64,000 bases of DNA from Flagellimonas nanhaiensis (lineage in GTDB: Bacteria > Bacteroidota > Bacteroidia > Flavobacteriales > Flavobacteriaceae), in contig NZ_QTJX01000002.1 of assembly GCF_003382275.1 (NCBI RefSeq), positions 682,001 to 746,000 of the forward strand. Direction: 5' to 3'. The notes under the pieces are model-generated. The model ran no database searches. It had not been told where the DNA came from and saw only the letters and a list, made by a program, of their open reading frames with translations. The first letter of the stretch is position 1, and each line of letters begins with the position of its first letter. The translations under genes and the position numbers were made by a program. Of the stretch, positions 36,253-44,583 are shown one piece after another.

Positions 36253-36373
36253 ACGGGACGTTATCAATTAGTGGGAGTTACCCACAGATTTTACTGTTTT
36301 GGGCCAAAAAACTTTACTATTTCGGAAAAAAACATGATTTTAGCTGGTCCCTACAGCCAAATCCTCTATCCGA

Positions 36374-37978
36374 ATGAACCAAAAATTGAACATAGCCGTC
36401 TGTGCAGTATCACTCTTTGTGGTAAGCATTTTAGGTGCTCAAGAAGCTAATGAAACTGCTACCCTTACCAAGGATACGATCAGTATAACCTCACCACAAG
36501 AATTAAATACCGAACCTGCGTCACAAGCTCTGGATGGAGGCATGGTGACCTTGACCAAGAGTTCCGAAGGGAAGTACCAATTAAATGATCTGGAAGCAGC
36601 AGCGGAATATGACCGTCTTTGGTTGAAGGAACTCTACGAAAGTGCCCAGTTGTTCAGTGATATGCAATTGGAAATTCAATCTCCATCGGCGGTGGAAGAT
36701 GTTTTGGTTGAATTGCCCACCGATACCTTAAAGGCAAGGTTGGCCAGAATGGATGAAAAAACCCCGTTCAATATTTCCTATAACCCTTCTTTGGAAAGTG
36801 TGATAAAATCTTTTTTGGTGCGCAAGAAAGACCTAATGCAGCGGATGATAACTGCAAGCCAGTTCTATTTTCCACTATTTGAACAGGAATTGGACAACCA
36901 AGATATTCCACTTGAAATCAAGTATTTGGCCATAGTGGAATCTGCTCTGAACCCAAGGGCGCGATCACGGGTTGGGGCCAAAGGACTATGGCAGTTTATG
37001 TACAGTACTGGAAAAATGTACGGTCTGGATGTGAGCAGTTATGTAGATGAGCGTCACGATCCTATTATGGCCACTAAGGCCGCAAGCATGTACCTATCCA
37101 AACTCTATGACATTTTCGATGATTGGGATTTGGCCCTGGCGGCATACAACTCAGGTCCGGGAAATGTAAACAAGGCCATCCGTAGATCTGGCGGTTACAA
37201 GAACTACTGGAACATTAGACCATTTCTTCCACGTGAAACAGCAGGCTATCTTCCAGCATTTTTGGCTACCATGTACATTTTTGAATACGCCGAAGAACAT
37301 GGCCTTCAGTATAAAAAAGCTGAAAGACCTTATTTTGAAACGGATACAGTACATGTTAAAGACCTGATCACTTTTGATCAGATTTCCAAACTGGTAGATG
37401 TGAGTGTGGAGGAATTGGAAATGCTCAACCCAGCATATAAACTGAATATTATCCCAAAAATTGAGGGCAAGAACTATGCCTTGCGATTGCCAACTTCCAA
37501 AATTGGGAAATATGTGGCCAACGAAGAGGCAATTTATGCCTTCGTGAAAAAGGAACTGGATTCCCTTGAGAAACCCCTCCCGGAACTGGTGCAGACCAAA
37601 AATCAGATTCGCTACAAAGTAAGAAGCGGGGATTATCTGGGCAAAATTGCGGAACGCTATGGGGTTGGGGTTAGCCAAATAAAAAGATGGAACGGATTGC
37701 GAAGCAATAATCTAAGGATAGGACAGCGATTGACCATCTTTCCAAGAAAACCGTACATTCCCAAAAAGAGTACATCAAAACCTAAGGACTCCAAATCATC
37801 TTCAGGAGCGATAGCAAGTGGTTCAAAGGTACATACGGTTCAAAAAGGAGATTCTTTATGGACCATTTCCCAAAAATACCCTGGAATTTCCGTTGAAAAT
37901 TTACGAGAATGGAACGGTCTTAGTGGCAATAATCTTAAACCGGGCACAAAACTTAAATTGTGCGATTGTTCTTCGTAA
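36374..37978 (+). CDS. mltD-like: MltD-like lytic transglycosylase with two LysM domains
   Basis: Cleaves the glycan strands of peptidoglycan in the periplasm. The 534-residue protein has a signal peptide (to about residue 22), a leading helical region, and an SLT domain (about 175-300) with the catalytic Glu in AIVESALNPRARS (near residue 189), GAKGLWQFM and the AAYNSGPGNVNKAI signature. Two LysM peptidoglycan-binding domains follow, at about 414-458 (YKVRSGDYLGKIAERYG) and 487-531 (HTVQKGDSLWTISQKYP), joined by a Ser/Lys/Pro linker. It precedes the DUF4837 gene by 11 bp, an arrangement I recall as conserved in flavobacteria. A weak parS-like sequence lies inside the gene near 37225. Confidence 0.93.
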   Translation: MNQKLNIAVCAVSLFVVSILGAQEANETATLTKDTISITSPQELNTEPASQALDGGMVTLTKSSEGKYQLNDLEAAAEYDRLWLKELYESAQLFSDMQLEIQSPSAVEDVLVELPTDTLKARLARMDEKTPFNISYNPSLESVIKSFLVRKKDLMQRMITASQFYFPLFEQELDNQDIPLEIKYLAIVESALNPRARSRVGAKGLWQFMYSTGKMYGLDVSSYVDERHDPIMATKAASMYLSKLYDIFDDWDLALAAYNSGPGNVNKAIRRSGGYKNYWNIRPFLPRETAGYLPAFLATMYIFEYAEEHGLQYKKAERPYFETDTVHVKDLITFDQISKLVDVSVEELEMLNPAYKLNIIPKIEGKNYALRLPTSKIGKYVANEEAIYAFVKKELDSLEKPLPELVQTKNQIRYKVRSGDYLGKIAERYGVGVSQIKRWNGLRSNNLRIGQRLTIFPRKPYIPKKSTSKPKDSKSSSGAIASGSKVHTVQKGDSLWTISQKYPGISVENLREWNGLSGNNLKPGTKLKLCDCSS

Positions 37979-37989
37979 ATTTAACTCGT

Positions 37990-38985
37990 ATGAAAAAAAT
38001 TGGAACACTATGCTGCACCATACTTTTAATGGTGCTATGGTCCTGTAAGGATTCCGGACCAAAACCGCGATTTCTCCCACCTTCCACTGGAGGCATTAAT
38101 TCCCTAATGGTGGTCATGGATACTGAACTTTGGAAAGGCACTGTTGGAGATAGGATAAGACAACATTTTGCCGCACCTGTATTGGGACTTCCACAAGGAG
38201 AACCCAAGTTTACCATCACCCAGATTCCACCTCAGGTGTTCAGGGGAGCAACAACCTATTCAAGATCTGTTCTGTTTGTGGAACAGGATTCGGCATCACT
38301 AGCACATATTAAAACGGATGTGTATGCCAAACCGCAAAAGGTAGCGGTGGTAAAAGGGGTTGAAGATACAGATTTGCTCAATGGGCTAGATTCCTTAGCT
38401 TCAATGGCCATTTCCTCCTTTAAAAAGGTGGAGATTGCTGAAGCCCAAAAACGATTTACAAGATCCTTGAGCAAGGACAAGGCGTTTCAAGAGGAATTTG
38501 GCATCCAACTGAAGGTGCCTTCGCTTTACACCGTAGGGAAACGGGAGAAAAACTTTGTTTGGATGGACATTCAGATTCCCAAGGGAACCATGAACATTAT
38601 TGCGTACACCATGCCCAAAAACAGTTTCTCCAATGATTCCACTTTTGTGGAGGATATTGTGAAAATGCGAGATTCCATCGGAAAGAAATACGTTCCCGGA
38701 CCATACGAGAATACGTTTATGATGACAGAGAAAGCTTTTGCCCCTTATGTTTTTCCTGCCAGAATAGGAGGTAAAAAGGCGGCAGAAGTACGAGGTATAT
38801 GGGAAATCAATGGTTATCCCATGGCGGGCCCGTTTCTTACCTACATCATAAATGATGAGGAGAACGACAGAAAATTAATTTTGGAGGGATTCACCTTTGC
38901 TCCATCAGAAGAAAAAAGAAACTATATGTTTGAGCTGGAGGCAATATTAAAAACAATAGATTTTAACAGCCAACCCGAAGGCTGA
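37990..38985 (+). CDS. DUF4837 family lipoprotein
   Basis: The protein has 331 residues from the ATG at 37990. An in-frame start 30 bp upstream would place extra residues before a good lipoprotein signal (MKKIGTLCCTILLMVLWSC, lipobox Cys at 19), so it is rejected. The mature part includes STGGINSLMVVMDTELWKG near its start and AAEVRGIWEINGYPMAGPF, features I associate with DUF4837. The function is unknown. Its constant position after the MltD-like gene suggests an envelope role, as inference only. A strong terminator ends the operon. Confidence 0.85.
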   Translation: MKKIGTLCCTILLMVLWSCKDSGPKPRFLPPSTGGINSLMVVMDTELWKGTVGDRIRQHFAAPVLGLPQGEPKFTITQIPPQVFRGATTYSRSVLFVEQDSASLAHIKTDVYAKPQKVAVVKGVEDTDLLNGLDSLASMAISSFKKVEIAEAQKRFTRSLSKDKAFQEEFGIQLKVPSLYTVGKREKNFVWMDIQIPKGTMNIIAYTMPKNSFSNDSTFVEDIVKMRDSIGKKYVPGPYENTFMMTEKAFAPYVFPARIGGKKAAEVRGIWEINGYPMAGPFLTYIINDEENDRKLILEGFTFAPSEEKRNYMFELEAILKTIDFNSQPEG

Positions 38986-39007
38986 TTTTGTATACAAGCA
39001 ACAAAGC

Positions 39008-39047
39008 AAAAAAGCCCCTGTGCGCGCTCAGTGCACGGGGCTTTTTT
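39008..39047 (+). terminator. Strong intrinsic terminator after the DUF4837 gene
   Basis: AAAAAAGCCCC pairs with GGGGCTTTTTT, with an inner GTGC/GCAC extension across a one-base bulge and a 9-base loop, followed by the T-run. The A-tract also gives it terminator character on the opposite strand, where the 56-residue gene ends at 39082. Confidence 0.85.
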
Positions 39048-39081
39048 GTTCTTTAAATGCTTAATAAGGGTTCGTTAGTTT

Positions 39082-39252
39082 TCAATCGAATGCAAATCCA
39101 GTTGCTATTCTGTATATAAAGGCGTAGAGCACAATAAAGAACATTACGAAGCTAAACCATGCAAATACTTTAAAGTATTTTTCTACTATAACATGGCCCA
39201 AATTTCGAAAAGCCTCAATATAAATTTCTTTTACAAGTAATAGTTTTTTCAT
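39082..39252 (-). CDS. Small single-pass membrane protein, 56 residues (DUF6747-like)
   Basis: A short open frame on the minus strand: it begins MKKLLLVKEIYIEAFRNLGH, has a hydrophobic helix at about residues 29-48 (containing AWFSFVMFFIVLYAFIY) and ends ATGFAFD and stop. The length, the MKKLLLVKE start and the terminal ATGFAFD resemble a family of about 55-residue flavobacterial proteins that I recall as DUF6747; the number is from memory. The gene sits alone between two terminators, divided from the PorE-like gene upstream on the same strand. The function is unknown. Confidence 0.7.
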   Translation of the reverse strand: MKKLLLVKEIYIEAFRNLGHVIVEKYFKVFAWFSFVMFFIVLYAFIYRIATGFAFD

Positions 39253-39469
39253 AAGTCAGATTTTAAGATTTAAAGACAAGACAAAGATTATCTTTAGCGG
39301 GGAGCATGAAAAAACAATGGGACAAAGGGGATGAAAAGAAGGATGAAAGTTTATTTTATTGTTAGATTTCCATGAAGCGATTATTTTATTCGATATAACA
39401 CACTTTGCAATGTGCAGAACATCGAACCCAATACTCGACGAAAGGTAGTTTACACTTATTAAAGGGTAT

Positions 39470-39491
39470 AAAAAAACCCCTCTGAAGGGGT
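39470..39491 (-). terminator. Intrinsic terminator of the PorE-like gene
   Basis: Read on the minus strand: ACCCCT, loop TCAG, AGGGGT, then a run of T. It begins about 20 bp after the stop codon of the PorE-like gene. Confidence 0.75.
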
Positions 39492-39511
39492 GTTTTGTAT
39501 GATTTGTGTTT

Positions 39512-41572
39512 TTATTGCGAAACAATAATGAACTCGGATCGCCGGTTTTCTTGGTGTTTACTCCGTGGGCAGCGATTACCGTCTGAGCAATTGTTCAACA
39601 AGCGCTCTTCTCCATAACCTATAGCACTTTCTATCCTGGAGGGGTCTATACCTTTAGATATAAGGTAGGCCCTAGTGGATTTTGCCCTTTTATCGGACAG
39701 ATATTGATTATAAGCCTTTTTCCCAATGGCGTCTGTGTGCGATTCAATCTTAATGACCATATTCTTGTATTCGGTCATAACAGCAACCAACTTGTCAAGC
39801 TCCCGGGCTGCTTCGGGTCTAATGTTGAATCTGTCAAAGTCAAAGTAGATGGTCTCAGTTTCAAGTTTGAGAATGCCTTTGTCCTCAACAATGATTTCCT
39901 CTAAAGGCTTTATGGATTGGGTTATTTCAACACCCACGTTGCTCTTTGTCATCACAGGGGAATTGGCCTCAAAATAACCTTTTTTAACTGTTCTAATCGT
40001 GTATTTGGACTTGGGCATGAGCTCCTTGAAGACAAATTTACCATCTGCAGAAGTCCGTGCCTCTGCAACCTGTATTTTGTCCTTATCAAACAACAACACC
40101 TGAGCATCCGCAACTGTCTCCCCATTGGTCACATCCTCAATAACCCCCGAAATGGCGTTTAAGTTCTGAAGATACTTAAAGGAATAGATGTCATCATCTC
40201 CCCTGCCTCCTTTTCTGTTAGAAGCAAAGTAGCCTTTTTCTCCTCTTGTATCGATAATGTATGAGAAGTCGTCCCTGTTGCTATTGATAGGTTCGCCAAG
40301 ATTTATTCCAACCCCAAAAATGCCTTCAGCATGATCGGCCTTATAAATGTCCAATCCGCCCATACCCATACTTCTGTTTGATGAGAAATAGAGAGCATCT
40401 TCCGTGATATAAGGGAACATTTCCTTTTTGGAAGTATTTACCGTTCTACCCAAGTTTTTCGGTTCGGTAAAATTACCATTGTCTAAAATGTCGACTACGT
40501 AGATGTCGGTTTCTCCGTATCCCCCTGGTCGGTCCGAAACAAAATATAGTTTCTTACCATCCGGACTGATGGAGGGGTGCCCTGTGGAATAATCTTCGCT
40601 GTTGAAGGGAACTTCCACTGCTTCTGTCCAATCACCATCAACAAAGTTTGAGCGGTATATTTTTAGATGGTTGATTCCGTTCTTACCCCGCTTGAGTCTT
40701 TTACCATAGTTGTTTCTTGTAAAGTAAATGGTTTTCTCATCTGGTGAAAATGCCACGGAAGCCTCATGATACTTTGTATTGATGGTTTTTGAGAACTTTT
40801 TGGGATTTGTTAGGTCCTCACCTTCGTTTTTTGCATCGGCTACATAAAGATCCAAGAAGGGTTGATTTGTCCAACGGTATCTGCGTGTAGTGATAAAAGC
40901 GGAATCGTGGGCCGAGGCAAAGACAATACTTGAGTCTTTGTGGAACATGGGGGAAAAATCCGAATACTTGGAATTGATAGCCATATTCTTGATTTCAACC
41001 AGGGCAGGACCTTTCCAGTCATCACCAGCTAAAGCTCTTTTATTTGAAGGAACCCCGTTCTTTTCCTGAAATAACTGGGTAAGCTTGGCCGCTCTTCTAT
41101 ACCGACCGGTACCTTTTAATGCATGGGCATATCTAAAGAACTTATCTTCAGTAATTTCGTTTTTGTAGGTTTCATAGAGCTCATGGTACCATTTAAAGGA
41201 CTTTTCCAAGTTACCGCTGTAGTAATGGGAATCCCCTGCCTGGGACAATAGTCTGTAACTATGATCTGCTTCGGTCTTTTCAAGAACAATGTCATAAACC
41301 CTTGCAGCTTCTGCATACCACATCTTGTCAAAGTATTCATCCGCCATTCTAATAAGCTTTGCGGTTACTCCTTTCTTTCGCACATATTGCATCAGCTTTC
41401 TGTTGCTGAGCCCTTCAAGATGTTTGATGTAACTATTGTTCACAGCAGTACCACCCTCGTCATTTGAACTAGTGAGATGAGTTTCATCATCACTAAAATC
41501 CAAAAGGGTTACTTCTTGGGATTTGATTCCAAGGGAAATTAAAAGAAGAGAGATTAGTATCAGTCTTTTCAT
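39512..41572 (-). CDS. porE-like: PorE-like T9SS envelope protein (TPR, PD40 propeller, carboxypeptidase-regulatory-like, OmpA)
   Basis: The protein has 686 residues from the ATG at 41572, which starts a clear signal peptide (MKRLILISLLLISLGIKSQ); an ATG 13 codons upstream is rejected. Helical TPR-like repeats (about 50-165) are followed by PD40/WD40-like propeller blades (about 200-440: EASVAFSPDEKTIYFTRN, SISPDGKKLYFVSDRPGG, ALYFSSNRSMGMGG). Next come a carboxypeptidase-regulatory-like fold (about 474-545) and a C-terminal OmpA domain (about 569-686: IYFDFDRFNIRPEAA, IESHTDAIGKKAYN). This order is that of Porphyromonas PorE, a peptidoglycan-binding T9SS component. PorE is a lipoprotein; this protein lacks a lipobox. 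Generic PD40-OmpA paralogs exist in Bacteroidota, so the assignment is likely but not certain. It is monocistronic with its own terminator. Confidence 0.8.
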   Translation of the reverse strand: MKRLILISLLLISLGIKSQEVTLLDFSDDETHLTSSNDEGGTAVNNSYIKHLEGLSNRKLMQYVRKKGVTAKLIRMADEYFDKMWYAEAARVYDIVLEKTEADHSYRLLSQAGDSHYYSGNLEKSFKWYHELYETYKNEITEDKFFRYAHALKGTGRYRRAAKLTQLFQEKNGVPSNKRALAGDDWKGPALVEIKNMAINSKYSDFSPMFHKDSSIVFASAHDSAFITTRRYRWTNQPFLDLYVADAKNEGEDLTNPKKFSKTINTKYHEASVAFSPDEKTIYFTRNNYGKRLKRGKNGINHLKIYRSNFVDGDWTEAVEVPFNSEDYSTGHPSISPDGKKLYFVSDRPGGYGETDIYVVDILDNGNFTEPKNLGRTVNTSKKEMFPYITEDALYFSSNRSMGMGGLDIYKADHAEGIFGVGINLGEPINSNRDDFSYIIDTRGEKGYFASNRKGGRGDDDIYSFKYLQNLNAISGVIEDVTNGETVADAQVLLFDKDKIQVAEARTSADGKFVFKELMPKSKYTIRTVKKGYFEANSPVMTKSNVGVEITQSIKPLEEIIVEDKGILKLETETIYFDFDRFNIRPEAARELDKLVAVMTEYKNMVIKIESHTDAIGKKAYNQYLSDKRAKSTRAYLISKGIDPSRIESAIGYGEERLLNNCSDGNRCPRSKHQENRRSEFIIVSQ

Positions 41573-41802
41573 TATAACTCTAGCTGCACAAAAAATCACC
41601 ATGTGATTCATTGGAGGCTAAGCGATAAGAGCCTAACGTCTGTTTCAAATGCTAAAATAGGATAAGACTAAGGGGAGAGTAATTTTTTGTTGTGAAAGGG
41701 GAAATTTATGGCGTGTACGCTATAAAAATGTGGTTTTTCATCGAGAAACCCTTTGAAGATGGGGGATTGTTGGCGTAAGAAAATACCTAAACAAGAACCG
41801 AT

Positions 41803-41997
41803 TTAAGATTCGGTTTCCTTGCCTCCCTCCAATTTTTCATCTTCCTTGGAAGCATCTTTGAACTCCTTGATTCCACTCCCAAGACCTCTCATTAATTCAG
41901 GAATCTTTTTGCCACCAAATAACAAAAGGACTACCACTACAATGAGGACAATTTGCCATGGTCCGAGCATTCCAAGTAAAATAGTTTGAGCAATCAT
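41803..41997 (-). CDS. tatA: Sec-independent protein translocase subunit TatA
   Basis: A pore-forming component of the twin-arginine export pathway in the inner membrane. The 64-residue protein has one transmembrane helix (about 14-28), the conserved [23 protein letters not shown] hinge and amphipathic helix (given here as [14 protein letters not shown]), and a charged tail. Length and layout fit TatA/E. No TatB or TatC gene is nearby. It is divergent from the M23 gene, with promoter elements for both in the gap. Confidence 0.93.
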   Translation of the reverse strand: MIAQTILLGMLGPWQIVLIVVVVLLLFGGKKIPELMRGLGSGIKEFKDASKEDEKLEGGKETES

Positions 41998-42073
41998 AAG
42001 AACAAATGTCTTTAAATGAAACGTAAAATTACTAAAAAGAACCTTAAACGACTGTGCTATTAACGAAAATTAG

Positions 42074-42081
42074 CAAATCTA
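42074..42081 (-). promoter_or_regulatory. Bacteroidota -7 promoter element (TAGATTTG) for tatA
   Basis: On the minus strand the sequence is TAGATTTG, matching TAnnTTTG, 76 bp upstream of the tatA start. Confidence 0.35.
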
Positions 42082-42148
42082 ATTGCCGGTAGGGCACAAA
42101 TAGAGCGTGTATTTTAAAAAGCTTAACACCTTAATTAAAATCTAAGGT

Positions 42149-42156
42149 TATCTTTG
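42149..42156 (+). promoter_or_regulatory. Bacteroidota -7 promoter element (TATCTTTG) for the M23 gene
   Basis: TATCTTTG matches TAnnTTTG and ends 6 bp before the ATG at 42163, so the transcript would have almost no leader. Confidence 0.4.
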
Positions 42157-42162
42157 TTGATT

Positions 42163-43032
42163 ATGGCAAAGGACAAGAAAAAACGTAAAGAGATCAAGCG
42201 CAAGCTGTTGCACAAGTATCGCTTGGTCATTCTCAATGAAAGCACTTTTGAGGAGAAAATATCCTTTAAGCTTAGTAGATTGAACGTTTTTGTTACCGGC
42301 ACACTTTTTATCATTGTTCTTATTGGGCTTACCACGCTTATTATAGCTTTTACCCCACTTCGGGAATATATACCGGGATATTCTTCCACCAGATTAAAGC
42401 GACAAGCCACGGAACTGACCTATAAAACGGACTCTTTGGTCAACGTTTTGAATTATACCAATGGGTATTTAGAAAATGTCAGAATGGTACTCAGAGGAGA
42501 TGTTGAGAATAATGAAGCCAATAGGGATTCTCTTTTTGAACAATATAAGTTGGATCCTTCCACTGTGGACCTGACTCCAATCCGAGAAGACCTCCTATTA
42601 CGGGAAGAAGTAGAGTTGGAGGATAAATACAACCTGTTTGAACGAAATATTGAAGGTCTTGGCAACTTGTTGTTTTCGCCTGTAAGTGGAACCTTGTCCC
42701 AAACATTTGACCTTAAGAAGAAACACTACGCTGTTGATGTGGTAGCCCCAAAGGATACTCCGGTAAAATCAATTGCTGATGGAACGGTCCTCTTTTCGGA
42801 ATGGACCTCTGAAACAGGATACGTAATCATAATTGAACACCAGGAAGGGCTAACATCGGTCTACAAACACAATGGTTCTTTGAGCAAAGTTCAAGGAGAC
42901 CGGGTCAAGGCTGGCGAAGTTGTGGCCTTTATCGGAAATACTGGGGAACTCACTACCGGGCCCCATCTACATTTTGAATTGTGGAAAAAAGGACAACCCG
43001 TGAATCCTTTGAATTATATTGACTTTGATTGA
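42163..43032 (+). CDS. M23 family metallopeptidase (LytM-type), membrane-anchored
   Basis: The protein has 289 residues: a basic cytoplasmic N-terminus, one transmembrane helix (about 43-66, containing FIIVLIGLTTLIIAF), a coiled-coil-like periplasmic segment, and a C-terminal LytM domain (about 175-285). Metal ligands are visible: HYAVD (HxxxD) and GPHLHFELW (HxH), so it looks catalytically competent. Such proteins cleave peptide cross-links in peptidoglycan or regulate other hydrolases during division and growth. In-frame TTG codons upstream are less likely starts than this ATG. It is followed 2 bp later by the GH3-family gene. Confidence 0.9.
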   Translation: MAKDKKKRKEIKRKLLHKYRLVILNESTFEEKISFKLSRLNVFVTGTLFIIVLIGLTTLIIAFTPLREYIPGYSSTRLKRQATELTYKTDSLVNVLNYTNGYLENVRMVLRGDVENNEANRDSLFEQYKLDPSTVDLTPIREDLLLREEVELEDKYNLFERNIEGLGNLLFSPVSGTLSQTFDLKKKHYAVDVVAPKDTPVKSIADGTVLFSEWTSETGYVIIIEHQEGLTSVYKHNGSLSKVQGDRVKAGEVVAFIGNTGELTTGPHLHFELWKKGQPVNPLNYIDFD

Positions 43033-43034
43033 TA

Positions 43035-44531
43035 ATGTCTTTAAAAGCATTTGCAGCAAAAATTTTTGCCAGAACTATTGCCCAGAAAACCAAAAAATGG
43101 GCGTCCAATCCTATTGAAACACAAAAACAGGTTTTTAAAAAGCTTGTTTCTGAAGCCGAGTCTACCCATTTCGGAAAAGACCATGGCTTTGATCAGATAA
43201 CCTCCTATAAAGAGTTTGCCGAAAAAGTACCTATTAGGGACTATGAAGAAATTAAGGCTTACGTCCAAAGAATTTTGAATGGGGAAAGCAATGTTCTATG
43301 GCCTGGAAAACCGGTTTATTTTGCAAAAACCTCGGGCACAACTTCAGGTGCCAAGTACATTCCCATAACAAAGGTTTCAATTAAGAATCAGGTAGAAGCT
43401 TCCCGAAATGCCATCTTAAATTACATTCATGAAACAGGGAATGCAGATTTTGTGGATGGAAAAATGATTTTTCTACAAGGAAGTCCCATTTTGGAAGAAA
43501 AGGGAGGAATAAAACTGGGAAGGCTTTCAGGAATATCCGCGCATTATGTTCCCAATTATCTACAAAAGAACAGATTGCCTAGTTGGGAGACCAATTGCAT
43601 AGAGGACTGGGAAACCAAGGTAGATAAGATTGTGGAAGAGACGGAAAATGAAAACATGACCGTTATCGCCGGAATCCCCTCTTGGGTACAGATGTATTTT
43701 GAGAAGCTCAAAGCAAAATCTGGAGAGAAAGTTGGTGAACTTTTCCAAAACTTTCAACTTTTCATTTATGGAGGAGTGAACTATGAGCCGTATAGGGCCA
43801 AGTTTGAAAACCTTATTGGGAGAAAGGTAGATAGCATAGAGCTGTTTCCGGCCAGTGAGGGATTTTTTGCTTATCAAGACAGTCAGCAGGAAAAGGGAAT
43901 GCTGCTGTTGTTGGATGCTGGAATTTTTTATGAATTTGTAAAAGCGGATGAGTTTTTCTCTGAAAACCCAAAACGGCTGACGATAGCGGATGTTGAACTC
44001 GATGTGGACTACGCAATGGTCATCTCGACCAATGCAGGGCTTTGGGCCTATAATTTAGGAGATACCGTTCGGTTTGTTTCAAAAGATCCGTACAGGGTGA
44101 TTGTTTCAGGTCGCATTAAGCATTTTATTTCAGCTTTTGGCGAACATGTAATAGCCAAAGAGGTGGAAGAAGCACTAAGAACTGCGGTAGAACAATCAGA
44201 TGCTTTGGTAAATGAGTTCACCGTAGCACCGCAGACCGATCCGCAACAAGGAGAATTACCTTATCATGAATGGCTGGTGGAATTTGAAAAAGCTCCTTCT
44301 GATCCCGAAGGATTTTCTAAAGATATTGAGGAAAGTATGAAGCGGCAGAACAGCTATTATTTTGATCTAATAGAAGGAAACATTCTTCAGCCTTTGAAAA
44401 TAACCAAGATCAAACCCAATGGTTTTCAAAACTACATGAAGACCATAGGTAAATTAGGCGGACAGAACAAGGTGCAACGACTCTCCAATGATCGTAAGGT
44501 GGCCGATGGGCTGCAATCCTTTAAAGTATAG
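43035..44531 (+). CDS. GH3 auxin-responsive-promoter-family acyl-adenylating enzyme
   Basis: The protein has 498 residues. The nucleotide-binding motif FAKTSGTTSGAKYIP (about 95-110) and the YGGVNYEPYRAKFE and LFPASEGFFAYQD segments are those of the GH3 family. GAFGEHV-type active-site residues appear as SAFGEHVIAKEVEEAL in the C-terminal domain. Plant GH3 enzymes adenylate a carboxylic acid and join it to an amino acid. The bacterial members, common in Bacteroidota, have no settled substrate. It sits between the M23 gene (2-bp gap) and the DUF6909-type gene, a neighbourhood I recall from other flavobacteria. Confidence 0.88.
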   Translation: MSLKAFAAKIFARTIAQKTKKWASNPIETQKQVFKKLVSEAESTHFGKDHGFDQITSYKEFAEKVPIRDYEEIKAYVQRILNGESNVLWPGKPVYFAKTSGTTSGAKYIPITKVSIKNQVEASRNAILNYIHETGNADFVDGKMIFLQGSPILEEKGGIKLGRLSGISAHYVPNYLQKNRLPSWETNCIEDWETKVDKIVEETENENMTVIAGIPSWVQMYFEKLKAKSGEKVGELFQNFQLFIYGGVNYEPYRAKFENLIGRKVDSIELFPASEGFFAYQDSQQEKGMLLLLDAGIFYEFVKADEFFSENPKRLTIADVELDVDYAMVISTNAGLWAYNLGDTVRFVSKDPYRVIVSGRIKHFISAFGEHVIAKEVEEALRTAVEQSDALVNEFTVAPQTDPQQGELPYHEWLVEFEKAPSDPEGFSKDIEESMKRQNSYYFDLIEGNILQPLKITKIKPNGFQNYMKTIGKLGGQNKVQRLSNDRKVADGLQSFKV

Positions 44532-44566
44532 AGCGGAAACCAGTTCATCTTTCTTAAGAATTCCTG

Positions 44567-44574
44567 TATTTTTG
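44567..44574 (+). promoter_or_regulatory. Bacteroidota -7 promoter element (TATTTTTG) for the DUF6909-type gene
   Basis: TATTTTTG matches TAnnTTTG and ends 9 bp before the first ATG at 44584. Confidence 0.45.
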
Positions 44575-44583
44575 CCAGAACAT

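Noticed and set aside
39256..39525. Minus-strand frame of 89 codons between the 56-residue gene and the PorE-like gene
   Set aside because: It runs through the terminator hairpin at 39470-39491, overlaps the end of the PorE-like gene and has no recognisable protein character.
44488..44583. Extended N-terminus for the DUF6909-type protein
   Set aside because: The extension overlaps the end of the GH3 gene and crosses the promoter element.
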